64,000 bases of DNA from Clostridia bacterium (GTDB lineage Bacteria; Bacillota; Clostridia; Oscillospirales; Acutalibacteraceae), in the NCBI GenBank assembly GCA_017631795.1, contig JAGBSO010000030.1, positions 186,001 to 250,000 of the forward strand, read 5' to 3'. Shown here one piece after another: positions 51,157 through 59,164 of this stretch; position 1 is the stretch's first letter, and the number at the start of each line of letters is the position of its first letter. The notes under the pieces are model-generated. The model was not told the origin of the DNA. It searched no databases and worked only from the letters and a program-made list of their open reading frames with translations. A program made the translations under genes and the position numbers.

Positions 51157-53091
51157 TTATTTGTTTGCACCTGTGTAGTTAAGAAGACCGCCGAATGTGA
51201 GCATGTTCTTCTGTCTTTCTGAGAAACCGCCTTCAAGAACATATTCTTCGCCCTTTGTTTCGTTAACGAGAACAACATCTGTATCGCCCAGGATTGCAGC
51301 TTTTACATCCTTGAGAGTAACTACATCGAACTTGTCGATCTTATCATAATCTTCCGCATTCTTGAATGTGAGAGGAATGATACCTGAGTTGATAAGGTTT
51401 GCTTTGTGAAGTCTTGCAAATGACTTTGCAACAACAGCCTTGATACCAAGGTAAAGAGGTACAAGAGCTGCGTGTTCTCTTGATGAACCCTGACCGTAGT
51501 TTGCACCGCCTACGATGATGCCTCCGCCCATTGTCTTGCAGTTTTCTGCAAAGTCTTCATCACACTGTCTGAAGCAGAACTGTGAAAGGTGAGGTACGTT
51601 TGAACGGTAGGGGAGAATCTTTGCACCTGCGGGCATGATGTGGTCTGTTGTGATGTTATCACCGACCTTGAGTATAACCTTTGTTGCAACTGAATCTGTA
51701 AGCGCTGTGCCGAGGGGAACACTCTTGATGTTGGGACCGTAGATAACTTCAACTGCTGATGCAGTGTCTTTGCATGCGGGAAGCTCAACCATGTTGTCGT
51801 TGATAAGGAACTTTTCAGGCATGGGGAATTCGGGCATATCGCCGAGTGTCTTTGCAGGATTTGTAAGAACGCCTGTTACAGCTGAAGCAGCAGCAACTTC
51901 GGGGCTTACAAGGTAGATGCCTGCATCTGCAGTACCGCTTCTGCCTTCAAAGTTTCTGTTGAATGTACGGAGTGAAACACCCTTTGAATTGGGTGACTGA
52001 CCCATACCGATACAAGGACCGCAAGCGCTTTCGAGAATTCTTGCACCTGCTGCAATCATATCAGCAAGAGCACCGTTTTCTGCAAGCATTGTAAGAACCT
52101 GCTTTGAACCGGGAGCGATTGAAAGGCTTACATTGGGATGAACCTTCTTGCCCTTGAGAATGTGAGCAACCTTCATCATATCCATAAGTGATGAGTTTGT
52201 ACATGAACCGATACAAACCTGATCAATTGTGATTTCACCGATTTCGTCAACTGACTTTACGTTGTCAGGCATGTGAGGCATTGCAGCCATGGGAACGAGT
52301 TCTGAAAGGTTGATTTCAATAACTTTGTCATAAACTGCATCTTCGTCAGCAATGAGTTCCATCCAGTCTTCTTCTCTGTCCTGAGCTTTAAGGAAAGCCT
52401 TTGTGACATCGTCTGAGGGGAAAACTGATGTTGTTGCGCCGAGTTCTGCACCCATGTTTGTGATTGTTGCTCTTTCAGGAACTGAAAGTGTAGCAACACC
52501 TTCACCTGTGTATTCAATAATTCTTCCTACACCGCCTTTAACGGAGAGAATTTCAAGAACCTTGAGAATAACGTCTTTGGCTGCAACCCAGGGTGAAAGT
52601 TTACCTGTAAGATTAACTTTTACGATTTCGGGCATTGTTATGTAGTATGTGCCGCCGCCCATAGCAACTGCTACGTCAAGACCGCCTGCACCCATAGCAA
52701 GCATACCGATACCACCGCCTGTGGGAGTATGGCTGTCTGAACCGAGAAGAGTCTTGCCGGGTTTGCCGAATCTTTCAAGATGAACCTGATGGCAGATACC
52801 GTTACCGGGTCTTGAAAAACGGATACCTCTCTTCTTTGCAACTGTCTGGATGAATCTGTGGTCATCCGCATTTTCAAAGCCGTTCTGAAGTGTATTGTGA
52901 TCGATATAGGCAACAGAAAGTTCAGTTTTTACTCTTTCAATGCCCATAGCCTCAAACTGAAGATAAGCCATTGTGCCTGTTGCGTCCTGTGTAAGTGTCT
53001 GGTCAATGCGAAGACCGATTTCTTTACCTTTGACCATTTCACCTTCAACAAGATGACTTTTTATAAGTTTTTCTGCAATAGTGTAACCCAT
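51157..53091 (-). CDS. acn: Aconitate hydratase (mitochondrial-like type)
   Basis: Interconverts citrate and isocitrate. The 644-residue [4Fe-4S] enzyme has all parts in order: LRIDQTLTQDATGTMAYLQFEAMG (in two overlapping blocks), GSDSHTPTGGG, the cluster cysteines in CIGSCTNSS and SACGPCIGMGQSP, NRNFEGRSG, and the C-terminal swivel domain with GANYGQGSSREHAAL. ATG 53091 is chosen because GGAGG lies 7 bases upstream; the in-frame ATG 53118 has no such site. First gene of acn-icd-rex-(NHL-like). A promoter and candidate Rex operator lie upstream. Confidence 0.95.
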   Translation of the reverse strand: MGYTIAEKLIKSHLVEGEMVKGKEIGLRIDQTLTQDATGTMAYLQFEAMGIERVKTELSVAYIDHNTLQNGFENADDHRFIQTVAKKRGIRFSRPGNGICHQVHLERFGKPGKTLLGSDSHTPTGGGIGMLAMGAGGLDVAVAMGGGTYYITMPEIVKVNLTGKLSPWVAAKDVILKVLEILSVKGGVGRIIEYTGEGVATLSVPERATITNMGAELGATTSVFPSDDVTKAFLKAQDREEDWMELIADEDAVYDKVIEINLSELVPMAAMPHMPDNVKSVDEIGEITIDQVCIGSCTNSSLMDMMKVAHILKGKKVHPNVSLSIAPGSKQVLTMLAENGALADMIAAGARILESACGPCIGMGQSPNSKGVSLRTFNRNFEGRSGTADAGIYLVSPEVAAASAVTGVLTNPAKTLGDMPEFPMPEKFLINDNMVELPACKDTASAVEVIYGPNIKSVPLGTALTDSVATKVILKVGDNITTDHIMPAGAKILPYRSNVPHLSQFCFRQCDEDFAENCKTMGGGIIVGGANYGQGSSREHAALVPLYLGIKAVVAKSFARLHKANLINSGIIPLTFKNAEDYDKIDKFDVVTLKDVKAAILGDTDVVLVNETKGEEYVLEGGFSERQKNMLTFGGLLNYTGANK

Positions 53092-53133
53092 AATGTCCTC
53101 CATTTTATAAATCTGCATTAAAATACATTATAT

Positions 53134-53163
53134 ATAATACAATATTTGCTGAATTGATGTCAA
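53134..53163 (-). promoter_or_regulatory. Promoter of the acn-icd-rex operon
   Basis: Reverse strand: TTGACA (53163-53158), 18-base spacer, TATTAT (53139-53134), about 43 bases before the acn start. Confidence 0.72.
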
Positions 53164-53169
53164 GCATTA

Positions 53170-53187
53170 CTGTTATTTTTTCAACAG
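53170..53187. promoter_or_regulatory. Candidate Rex operator
   Basis: CTGTTATTTTTTCAACAG: TGTT and AACA half-sites arranged as in the Clostridial Rex box TTGTTAA-N4-TTAACAA, with 10 of 14 fixed positions matching and symmetric outer bases. It sits 6 bases upstream of the acn -35, in the region shared with the divergent M20 peptidase gene. Inference from family knowledge and the adjacent rex gene. Confidence 0.5.
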
Positions 53188-53289
53188 GTGTACAATTATT
53201 TTTAATTAATATAATATAATTTATTGATTTTTTTGCATTACGGTGTTATTATAATAATTGACATATTTTAATTTAGGAGCGGAATATCA

Positions 53290-54765
53290 ATGGATAAAAA
53301 AGTTAAGGCAGGTATTGCAATAGCAGCTGTCGGTTCTGCAGTTGCCGCAAACCTTATAAAAGCTAAAAAATTTGTTCCCGAAGCAAAGGTAAGTGAGCCT
53401 CTGCCCGAGGAAAGAGTTGATGTTGAAAGATACACAAAGAATCTTTCAGATGCTATTAAAATCAAGACAATATCAAATGTCGATGAGGATAAAGTTGATT
53501 GGGCTGCATTTGATGCACTTCATCAGCTTTTTGAAGAAAGATATCCTCTTATTCACAAAACTCTCAAAAAGGAAATTGTCGGCAAGGCAAGTCTTCTTTA
53601 TACATGGGAAGGTAAGAATCCCGATCTCGAACCCATTGCACTTCTCGGTCATCAGGACGTAGTGCCTATTTCTGCAGGAACAGAGCAGGATTGGGAACAT
53701 GATCCGTTCAGCGGTGATATTGCAGACGGTTATGTATGGGGCAGAGGCGCAGTTGATATGAAGAATCATGTTGTAGCTGTGCTTGAATCTGTTGAAACAC
53801 TTCTTGAAGACGGTTTTGTTCCCGAAAGAACAGTTTATCTGTGCTTCGGTCATAATGAAGAAGTTGTTGCATCTCCCAACAACGGTGCAAAGAAAATTTC
53901 TGCACTACTTGAAAGCCGCGGTATAAGACTTGACAGTGTACTCGATGAAGGCGGTGCAATTCTTCCTATCAAAGTTCCCGGAATCATTGATAAGAATCTT
54001 GCAGGTATCGGTATTGCAGAAAAAGGTTACTGTGATTACAGAATCAGCCTTACAGCCAAGGGCGGTCACTCATCTACACCTCCCAAGCATACAGCTCTCG
54101 GCAAAATGGCGGATGTAATCAAGGATATTGAAAATAATCAGTTCCCCTCAGAGATTACTCCTGTTGTTGACGGAATCCTTGACAGAGTCGGCAGAAACAC
54201 ATCTTTCCTTGCAAGAAACGTTCTTTGCAATGCGAAACTTCTTAAACCCGCTCTTAAAGTTGTAATGTCTAACATTCCCGCTGCAGCTTCATTTGTAAGA
54301 ACAACAACTGCAGTAACAATGGCATCTGGCAGCCCTCAGGCAAATGTTCTTCCCCAGAAGGCATCTGTTTCTGTAAACTTCAGAATTATGCCCGGTCAGA
54401 CAATTGCTGATATCAAGACACATCTTCAGAAAGTTATCAAGAATAAGAATGTTGAAATTGAACTTCTTGGCGGTCAGGAACCTTCAAATGTTTCTCCCAC
54501 AGATTCAAGAGCATTCAAGGCTATTGAAGATATCTGTTACAGAATGAACAACAATAATGTTGCAGCGCCTTATCTTGTTATGGGTGGTACAGACGCAAGA
54601 AACTATCAGAACATCTGTGAAAATGTTTACAGATATTCACCGTTCCTTCTTCCCACAAGCCTTCTTTCAACTACACACGGCACTAATGAGAGGATTGAAA
54701 CATCATCATTCCCTGATGCACTTGCATTCTTTAAGAGATATATTAAAACTCTTGCTTCATGCTGA
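53290..54765 (+). CDS. M20-family peptidase (PM20D1/carboxypeptidase-like)
   Basis: Zinc-dependent peptidase/amidase of 491 residues. Metal and catalytic positions are present: H and D in LLGHQDVVP, D in WGRGAVDMKN, EE in FGHNEEVV, D in LDEGGAI, and the last H in STTHGTNER. The dimerisation domain insertion (about 235-380) starts KGGHSSTP. The N-terminus (AGIAIAAVGSAVAANLI) is a weak hydrophobic helix that could anchor it to the membrane, as in PM20D1-type carboxypeptidases; no cleavage site is clear. TAGGAGCGG precedes the ATG. Likely substrates are dipeptides or N-acyl amino acids; not resolvable from sequence. Confidence 0.9.
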   Translation: MDKKVKAGIAIAAVGSAVAANLIKAKKFVPEAKVSEPLPEERVDVERYTKNLSDAIKIKTISNVDEDKVDWAAFDALHQLFEERYPLIHKTLKKEIVGKASLLYTWEGKNPDLEPIALLGHQDVVPISAGTEQDWEHDPFSGDIADGYVWGRGAVDMKNHVVAVLESVETLLEDGFVPERTVYLCFGHNEEVVASPNNGAKKISALLESRGIRLDSVLDEGGAILPIKVPGIIDKNLAGIGIAEKGYCDYRISLTAKGGHSSTPPKHTALGKMADVIKDIENNQFPSEITPVVDGILDRVGRNTSFLARNVLCNAKLLKPALKVVMSNIPAAASFVRTTTAVTMASGSPQANVLPQKASVSVNFRIMPGQTIADIKTHLQKVIKNKNVEIELLGGQEPSNVSPTDSRAFKAIEDICYRMNNNNVAAPYLVMGGTDARNYQNICENVYRYSPFLLPTSLLSTTHGTNERIETSSFPDALAFFKRYIKTLASC

Positions 54766-54771
54766 TAAAAA

Positions 54772-54801
54772 TTTACAATATCTCTTGCAAAATAGTATAA
54801 T
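54772..54801 (+). promoter_or_regulatory. Promoter of the small-protein gene
   Basis: TTTACA (54772-54777), 18-base spacer, TATAAT (54796-54801), directly after the M20 gene and about 50 bases before ATG 54853. Confidence 0.75.
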
Positions 54802-54852
54802 TTGTGTTACTATATAACCAAGAAAAAGAAATTTGAAGGTGAGGTGCAGAAT

Positions 54853-55002
54853 ATGGAGGGTTTGGATTTCAGCAAAATCATCATTACTCTTGACTATTAC
54901 ATCAGAAAGATTATGGCATTGCTTGATGATCTTCTGCTTATGTTTGGCGGCTCATCAGTAACACCTGAAGACAGTAGTGATGTTTCAGATGAAATTGTAT
55001 AA
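54853..55002 (+). CDS. Small protein of 49 residues, unknown function
   Basis: The product begins MEGLDFSKIIITLDYY and continues with an amphipathic/hydrophobic helix (about residues 8-33, including KIMALLDDLLLMFGG), then a short acidic Ser/Asp-rich tail. It has its own promoter with TATAAT ending at 54801, a GGTGAGG binding site about 8 bases before the ATG, and a strong terminator 17 bases after the stop, so it is a complete single-gene unit. The longer frame from 54802 would start directly at the promoter and is rejected. No membrane-spanning prediction is certain; a membrane-surface peptide is plausible. Family not recognised. Confidence 0.72.
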   Translation: MEGLDFSKIIITLDYYIRKIMALLDDLLLMFGGSSVTPEDSSDVSDEIV

Positions 55003-55019
55003 TCTATAATTAAATAAAG

Positions 55020-55052
55020 GAGCAGTTACGGGAAAAGGTAACTGCTCTTTTT
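55020..55052 (+). terminator. Terminator of the small-protein gene
   Basis: GAGCAGTTAC - 8-base loop - GTAACTGCTC followed by TTTTTG. Confidence 0.92.
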
Positions 55053-55057
55053 GTATA

Positions 55058-55092
55058 AACAACCACCTGTTATAGTTACACAGGTGGTTGTT
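55058..55092 (-). terminator. Long hairpin after the metallophosphoesterase gene
   Basis: AACAACCACCTGT - 9-base loop - ACAGGTGGTTGTT, a 13-bp perfect stem placed 5 bases after the reverse-strand stop; T-run on that side is short (GTTTATAC). Confidence 0.75.
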
Positions 55093-55097
55093 TGTTG

Positions 55098-56195
55098 TTA
55101 TAATAATTTCTTTATGCAATATGAAATGGTAGAAACAGCACCTGCAACAATAAGTCCTTTTTTTACCCAATTCATTGCAACAGCAACTGAAGAAGGAGAG
55201 TGTGTGTACATAAATTCCTTTAACGGACGTTCAAGTTTGAAATCTTCAAGGTCTTTTGCTGTAACAGTAAAGGTTTCGTATTTATCGGGACAGCTTTCGT
55301 CGATATCGAAAACTCTTCCGCCACGGTTTTTTCCGGGGCCGTAGATGTTGAATCCGAGTCCCTGAGTATAACCCAGATCGAGATTGCCGTGTTTTACAAC
55401 AAAACTGTTGTTGTGGTCATGACCAAAGAAAAGACCGAGCACATCGCCTTTTTCTTTGAGAGCTTCAACCTGCGGACCTTTTTCGTCAGGAGACGCAGCA
55501 TTTTCGCCCATAAATGATCTTGCACTAACGGCATAAGAGGGAAGTCTGTAATAATCATCAGCGAATTTACCTGCACCCTGTAATGCTTTGTAAGCGCCTT
55601 TTTCAGCTTTTACAAGTGAATCATAGATATCTGCGGGTGGAATATGCTGAAACGCAAGTGCAGGTACATATTTATTATATTTATCCTTATATTCATCACG
55701 CTGAGCAATGTATTTATTCACAAGTTCATCTTTGACGGGAGAATATTTTCCTTTTATTTTCAGTCCTGAATCAAAAGTATAAACACTGAATTTTACATCT
55801 GATTCATCTTCTGAATATACGGGCAATGAATCAAAATCATAAGTGTTTCCAACAAAATTGTCATAGAGTTTATAGCATCTCCACTGGAATTCTTCATCAG
55901 CGTTACCGAAAACATCATGGTTTCCGAAAACTGCAGTAAACGGTATTCCGCTTTCTGCAATGGGGGCAAGAATATTTGAGAGTGTCAATGCGGCATTTGT
56001 CTGTGCATCACCTTTTTGCATTGTTACACCGTAGCCCTTTATCTGATCACCGGTAAGAACAATAAGATCAGGCTGAGTAGCAGCAATCAGTTCTCTTATG
56101 AGATTGACGGTGTCGGGATTTGTGTTTACAATTTCCTGAATGTCGGATAACTGAAGTATTCTGAATTTACCGTTATTAAATTTTAATTTGTTCAT
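55098..56195 (-). CDS. Calcineurin-like metallophosphoesterase
   Basis: A 365-residue two-metal phosphoesterase. The five motifs are visible but the first is DIQ instead of DxH (ILQLSDIQEI): GDQIKG, FGNHDVFG, LAFQHIPP and GHDHNN follow in order. The Gln at the usual His position is seen in some Firmicutes relatives but may change metal binding. The last about 25 residues (GLIVAGAVSTISYCIKK) are hydrophobic and could tether it to the membrane. No signal peptide. It is a single reverse-strand gene lying between a hairpin and the tRNA terminator. Substrate unknown; relatives act on nucleotides or lipids. Confidence 0.85.
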   Translation of the reverse strand: MNKLKFNNGKFRILQLSDIQEIVNTNPDTVNLIRELIAATQPDLIVLTGDQIKGYGVTMQKGDAQTNAALTLSNILAPIAESGIPFTAVFGNHDVFGNADEEFQWRCYKLYDNFVGNTYDFDSLPVYSEDESDVKFSVYTFDSGLKIKGKYSPVKDELVNKYIAQRDEYKDKYNKYVPALAFQHIPPADIYDSLVKAEKGAYKALQGAGKFADDYYRLPSYAVSARSFMGENAASPDEKGPQVEALKEKGDVLGLFFGHDHNNSFVVKHGNLDLGYTQGLGFNIYGPGKNRGGRVFDIDESCPDKYETFTVTAKDLEDFKLERPLKEFMYTHSPSSVAVAMNWVKKGLIVAGAVSTISYCIKKLL

Positions 56196-56220
56196 AAAAT
56201 CACCTTACGATAAAAATAAA

Positions 56221-56250
56221 AAAGCACTTCATAACCGAAGTGCTTTTTTT
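56221..56250 (-). terminator. Terminator of the tRNA-Met/tRNA-Glu unit
   Basis: AAAGCACTTC-ATAACC-GAAGTGCTTT with A-run and T-run on either side; it lies just after the CCA end of tRNA-Glu on the reverse strand. Confidence 0.9.
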
Positions 56251-56252
56251 TG

Positions 56253-56327
56253 TGGTGACCCGGACGAGAATCGAACTCGTGTTACCGCCGTGAAAGGGCG
56301 GTGTCTTGACCGCTTGACCACCGGGCC
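56253..56327 (-). tRNA. tRNA-Glu (anticodon TTC)
   Basis: 75 bases with encoded CCA. Acceptor GGCCCGG pairs with CCGGGTC (one G-U), D arm contains TGGTCAAGCGGTCAAGACA, anticodon stem-loop CCGCC-CTTTCAC-GGCGG, T loop GTTCGATTC. Follows tRNA-Met by 29 bases. Confidence 0.96.
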
Positions 56328-56356
56328 ATATTACACCGTCAGGCTTAGCTGACGGT

Positions 56357-56433
56357 TGGTAGCGGCAATCGGATTTGAACCAATGACCTGTCGGGTATGA
56401 ACCGAATGCTCTAGCCAGCTGAGCTATGCCGCC
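56357..56433 (-). tRNA. tRNA-Met (anticodon CAT, elongator type)
   Basis: 77 bases with encoded CCA. Acceptor GGCGGCA pairs with TGCCGCT (G-U at the first pair), D arm TAGCTCAGCTGGCTAGAGC, anticodon loop TTCATAC, T loop TTCAAAT. The overall pattern fits the elongator; the three-GC anticodon stem of initiator tRNA is absent. A modified tRNA-Ile2 with CAT cannot be fully excluded. Confidence 0.88.
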
Positions 56434-56473
56434 GTGTTTGTTTCGCTGTGTCTTTCGTTCAGCAACGTGTGTT

Positions 56474-56502
56474 ATTATAGCTCATGAAATCCGATTTGTC
56501 AA
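56474..56502 (-). promoter_or_regulatory. Consensus promoter of tRNA-Met/tRNA-Glu
   Basis: Reverse strand: TTGACA (56502-56497), 17-base spacer, TATAAT (56479-56474), 40 bases before tRNA-Met. The 374-base stretch 56196-56569 holds only the two tRNAs, this promoter, the terminator and AT-rich DNA. Confidence 0.9.
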
Positions 56503-56569
56503 TACCTTTTTTTAAATTTTTTTCAATTTTTTTTAAGGTTTTTTCTAAATGGCTATTTTGCGTGGTTTT

Positions 56570-57244
56570 TTATAATAATTCGATGATTTTTTTTATAACT
56601 ACTGTAAGATCGACGGGTTGAGAAGCATTAAGTTCTCTGTAACTCTCTGCGGCAGTATCATCTGCTGTATCGCTGACCTGTCTGATTGCAAGGAAGGGAA
56701 TACCTGCGTCATAACAAACAGAAGCTTCTGCACCTGTTTCCATGTCGAATTCATTTATATTGAATGTTTCTTTGTATAAATCTTTTCTCTCTTTATCAGC
56801 AAGGAATAAATCACCGCAGCCACATGCAGCAGTTTTCATGCCGTCAACTTTAAGCGCTGTTTCCAGAAGATGCTTGTCAGCTTCATAAACATAAACATCC
56901 TGAGGCTTTTTGCCTAAGGGATACCCGATAGCGGTAAGATCAAAGTCGCATTCTGTATATGAAGTACCTGCAACGACATCATTTTTTGAAAGACCTGAGA
57001 TAGCACCTGACAGACCGAAGCTCATGATAGCATCAACTTTGTCATCTGCTATAAGAAAAGCTGCAGATGATGCACCGTTTACTTTGCCGATACCTGCTTT
57101 TACTGCTATTATATCTTTACCTGCATATGAGAATTCAACATAATCTCTGTTTCTTTTTCTGTATTCTTTTGCACCGTTTTCTCTTGCGAAATCAAGAAAC
57201 GGATAATATTCATTTTCGTCTGCAATAACAAAACCGATTTTCAT
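56570..57244 (-). CDS. MTA/SAH nucleosidase-like phosphorylase-family protein
   Basis: A 224-residue member of the PNP/UDP phosphorylase family, closest in plan to 5'-methylthioadenosine/S-adenosylhomocysteine nucleosidase. Visible blocks: MKIGFVIADENEYYPF (start), GIGKVNGASSAAFLI, MSFGLSGAI, FDMETGAEASVC (the purine/ribose-binding glutamates) and RQVSDTADD with the catalytic Asp. These enzymes split MTA and SAH, recycling sulfur and adenine, in the cytoplasm. The TSCPD gene is 5 bases upstream, so the two are co-transcribed. Exact substrate is uncertain because several loops differ from the well-known MTAN sequence. Confidence 0.83.
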   Translation of the reverse strand: MKIGFVIADENEYYPFLDFARENGAKEYRKRNRDYVEFSYAGKDIIAVKAGIGKVNGASSAAFLIADDKVDAIMSFGLSGAISGLSKNDVVAGTSYTECDFDLTAIGYPLGKKPQDVYVYEADKHLLETALKVDGMKTAACGCGDLFLADKERKDLYKETFNINEFDMETGAEASVCYDAGIPFLAIRQVSDTADDTAAESYRELNASQPVDLTVVIKKIIELL

Positions 57245-57249
57245 AATTA

Positions 57250-57498
57250 TTATCCTTTCATTGCTTCTTCAAGAGCAACAGCAAGCTGGTCGGGGCAAGA
57301 TGTGTTTTTGAAACCGCATTTTGTTCCTTTTATTCTTTTGATAACATCTTCAGCTTTCATTCCGTCAACAAGCTGTGATATTCCTTTAAGGTTACCGTTG
57401 CATCCGCCCATAAATCTGACATTTGATACAATACCGTCGTTTATGTCAAAAGTGATTTTTGCAGAGCAGACACCTCTGGTTCTGTATTCATAAGTCAT
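57250..57498 (-). CDS. TSCPD-domain small protein
   Basis: An 82-residue protein of the TIGR03905 type, related to the C-terminal TSCPD zinc-binding domain of NrdJ ribonucleotide reductases. Signature blocks are RGVCSAKITFDINDG, FMGGCNGNLKGI and CGFKNTSCPDQLAVAL; the four conserved cysteines could bind a metal. Start: ATG 57498 lies 9 bases after GGAG; the GTG at 57507 touches that site and is rejected. Function of the stand-alone family is not established. First gene of a two-gene unit with the nucleosidase. Confidence 0.85.
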   Translation of the reverse strand: MTYEYRTRGVCSAKITFDINDGIVSNVRFMGGCNGNLKGISQLVDGMKAEDVIKRIKGTKCGFKNTSCPDQLAVALEEAMKG

Positions 57499-57524
57499 GT
57501 TTGTCACTCCTGTAATATGTTTTT

Positions 57525-57553
57525 TATATATATTATCAAAAGATAAAAGTCAA
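57525..57553 (-). promoter_or_regulatory. Probable promoter of the TSCPD-nucleosidase unit
   Basis: Reverse strand: TTGACT (57553-57548), 17-base spacer, TATATA (57530-57525), 27 bases before the start. Confidence 0.55.
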
Positions 57554-57597
57554 AGCAAGGCAAAATGTAGTTTTTCATGCAAATTAACAAAAAATAT

Positions 57598-57626
57598 TTG
57601 ACAACAGGCAGATTTTGTTATACAAT
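57598..57626 (+). promoter_or_regulatory. Promoter of the aminotransferase-aldolase operon
   Basis: TTGACA (57598-57603), 17-base spacer, TACAAT (57621-57626), 40 bases before ATG 57666. Confidence 0.85.
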
Positions 57627-57665
57627 CTTATATGTAAAATATTATACATATGGAGGTATATAAAA

Positions 57666-59147
57666 ATGGACACAAGATTCGCTATTTCGAATTACCATGA
57701 CGCAGCTGCAGTTACAAAGCAGCTTGATGAACTTATTGCTCAGCCCATTTACACAATCAAGCCCGAAGCTCTCAAGGCTTACGAAGATGAGTACTACGGC
57801 AAGAAGTGTGCAAAGTCAAAGGAAATGATTGCAGAAGCACAGCAGGTTATCCCCGGCGGTGTTCAGCACAACCTTGCATTCAACTATCCGTTCCCCCTTG
57901 TATTCACAAAGGCAGACGGCATGATGCTCTATGATATTGACGGTAACGAATATTTCGACTTCCTTCAGGCAGGCGGACCCACAGTTCTCGGTTCAAATCC
58001 TCCCGAAGTTCGTGAACAGGTTATCGATCTTCTTAACACATGCGGACCTTCAACAGGTCTTTTCCATGAGTTCGAATACAAACTTGCAAAGAAAATTGCA
58101 GACAGTGTTCCCTCAGTAGACATGTTCCGTATGCTCGGTTCAGGTACAGAAGCTTGTATGGCAGCAGTCCGTGTTGCAAGACTTGCTACAAAGAACAAGA
58201 ACATCGTTAAGATGGGCGGTGCATACCACGGTTGGTCAGATCAGCTCGGTTACGGTATCCGTGTTCCCGGTTCAAAGTTCACACAGTCACACGGTGTACC
58301 TCTTTACCTTTATAAGCATACACAGGAATTCTTCCCCGGTGACCTTGATTCACTTGAAAGAGTTCTCAGAAGAAATCAGTTCACAGGCGGCACAGCTGCT
58401 GTATTTATCGAACCCATCGGTCCCGAAAGCGGTACAAGACCCATTGACTATGATTTCAATAAGGGTGTTGAAAGACTTTGCCGTAAGTACGGCGCACTCC
58501 TTATCTTTGATGAGGTTGTTACAGGTTTCCGTATCGGTATGGCCGGTGCTCAGGGTTATTTCGGTGTTTCTCCTGACCTTACAATCTTCGGTAAGGTAAT
58601 CGCAGGCGGATATCCCGGTGCAGGCGGTATCGGCGGTAAGAGAGAATACATGAAGTATCTCGGTTCAGGTCTTGATTCAAGCGGTGAAAAAGTCAAGAAA
58701 GCATTCATGGGCGGTACAATGGCTGCAACTCCCATTTCTTGCGTTGCAGGTTACTATACTCTTGAAGCTATCGATAAGCAGAATGCTTGTCAGTATGCAG
58801 GTCAGATGGGTGACAGACTTACAAAGGGTCTTCAGGAACTTATCAAGAAATACAATCTTCCCTTCGTAGCATTCAACCAGGGTTCAGTATGTCATCTTGA
58901 AACTGTTGGTACAATGCACTTCTGTGTTGACTGGTCAAGACCCTGGACAATTCCCAATGTTCTTTCACAGACAAGCGAAAGAAAGAAGGAAATGCAGTAC
59001 ATGGGCGCAGCTTACATGGCAGAAGGTCTCGTAACTCTTGCAGGTTCAAGACTTTACACATCAGCTGCTTATACTCCTGAACTTATCGACGAAGCTATCA
59101 GAAGATTCGATAAGGTATTTGCAAACGTTGCTCTTAAGCAGTATTAA
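57666..59147 (+). CDS. Class III PLP-dependent aminotransferase (HemL-like fold)
   Basis: A 493-residue class III aminotransferase, with overall pattern close to glutamate-1-semialdehyde aminomutase but longer. Motifs: VIPGGVQHNLAFNYP, YFDFLQAGGPTVLG, MLGSGTEACMAAVRVAR, GAYHGWSDQ, LLIFDEVVTGFR (Asp for the pyridine N) and FGKVIAGGYPGAG, where Lys310 should hold PLP. An N-terminal extension of about 60 residues precedes the core. ATG 57666 has GGAGG; the longer frame from 57615 overlaps the promoter and is rejected. It is paired with the aldolase gene 17 bases downstream and there are no heme genes here, so a catabolic amino-group transfer is more likely than heme synthesis (inference). Codon use suggests high expression. 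Confidence 0.88.
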   Translation: MDTRFAISNYHDAAAVTKQLDELIAQPIYTIKPEALKAYEDEYYGKKCAKSKEMIAEAQQVIPGGVQHNLAFNYPFPLVFTKADGMMLYDIDGNEYFDFLQAGGPTVLGSNPPEVREQVIDLLNTCGPSTGLFHEFEYKLAKKIADSVPSVDMFRMLGSGTEACMAAVRVARLATKNKNIVKMGGAYHGWSDQLGYGIRVPGSKFTQSHGVPLYLYKHTQEFFPGDLDSLERVLRRNQFTGGTAAVFIEPIGPESGTRPIDYDFNKGVERLCRKYGALLIFDEVVTGFRIGMAGAQGYFGVSPDLTIFGKVIAGGYPGAGGIGGKREYMKYLGSGLDSSGEKVKKAFMGGTMAATPISCVAGYYTLEAIDKQNACQYAGQMGDRLTKGLQELIKKYNLPFVAFNQGSVCHLETVGTMHFCVDWSRPWTIPNVLSQTSERKKEMQYMGAAYMAEGLVTLAGSRLYTSAAYTPELIDEAIRRFDKVFANVALKQY

Positions 59148-59164
59148 TATAAAGAGGTGCCCAT

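Noticed and set aside
53239..53289. Promoter for the M20 peptidase
   Set aside because: TATAAT (53250-53255) lacks a properly spaced -35, and TTGACA (53258-53263) has no -10 before the binding site; no confident call.
57615..57665. Longer N-terminus for the class III aminotransferase
   Set aside because: It would begin inside the promoter -10 region; ATG 57666 has the GGAGG site.
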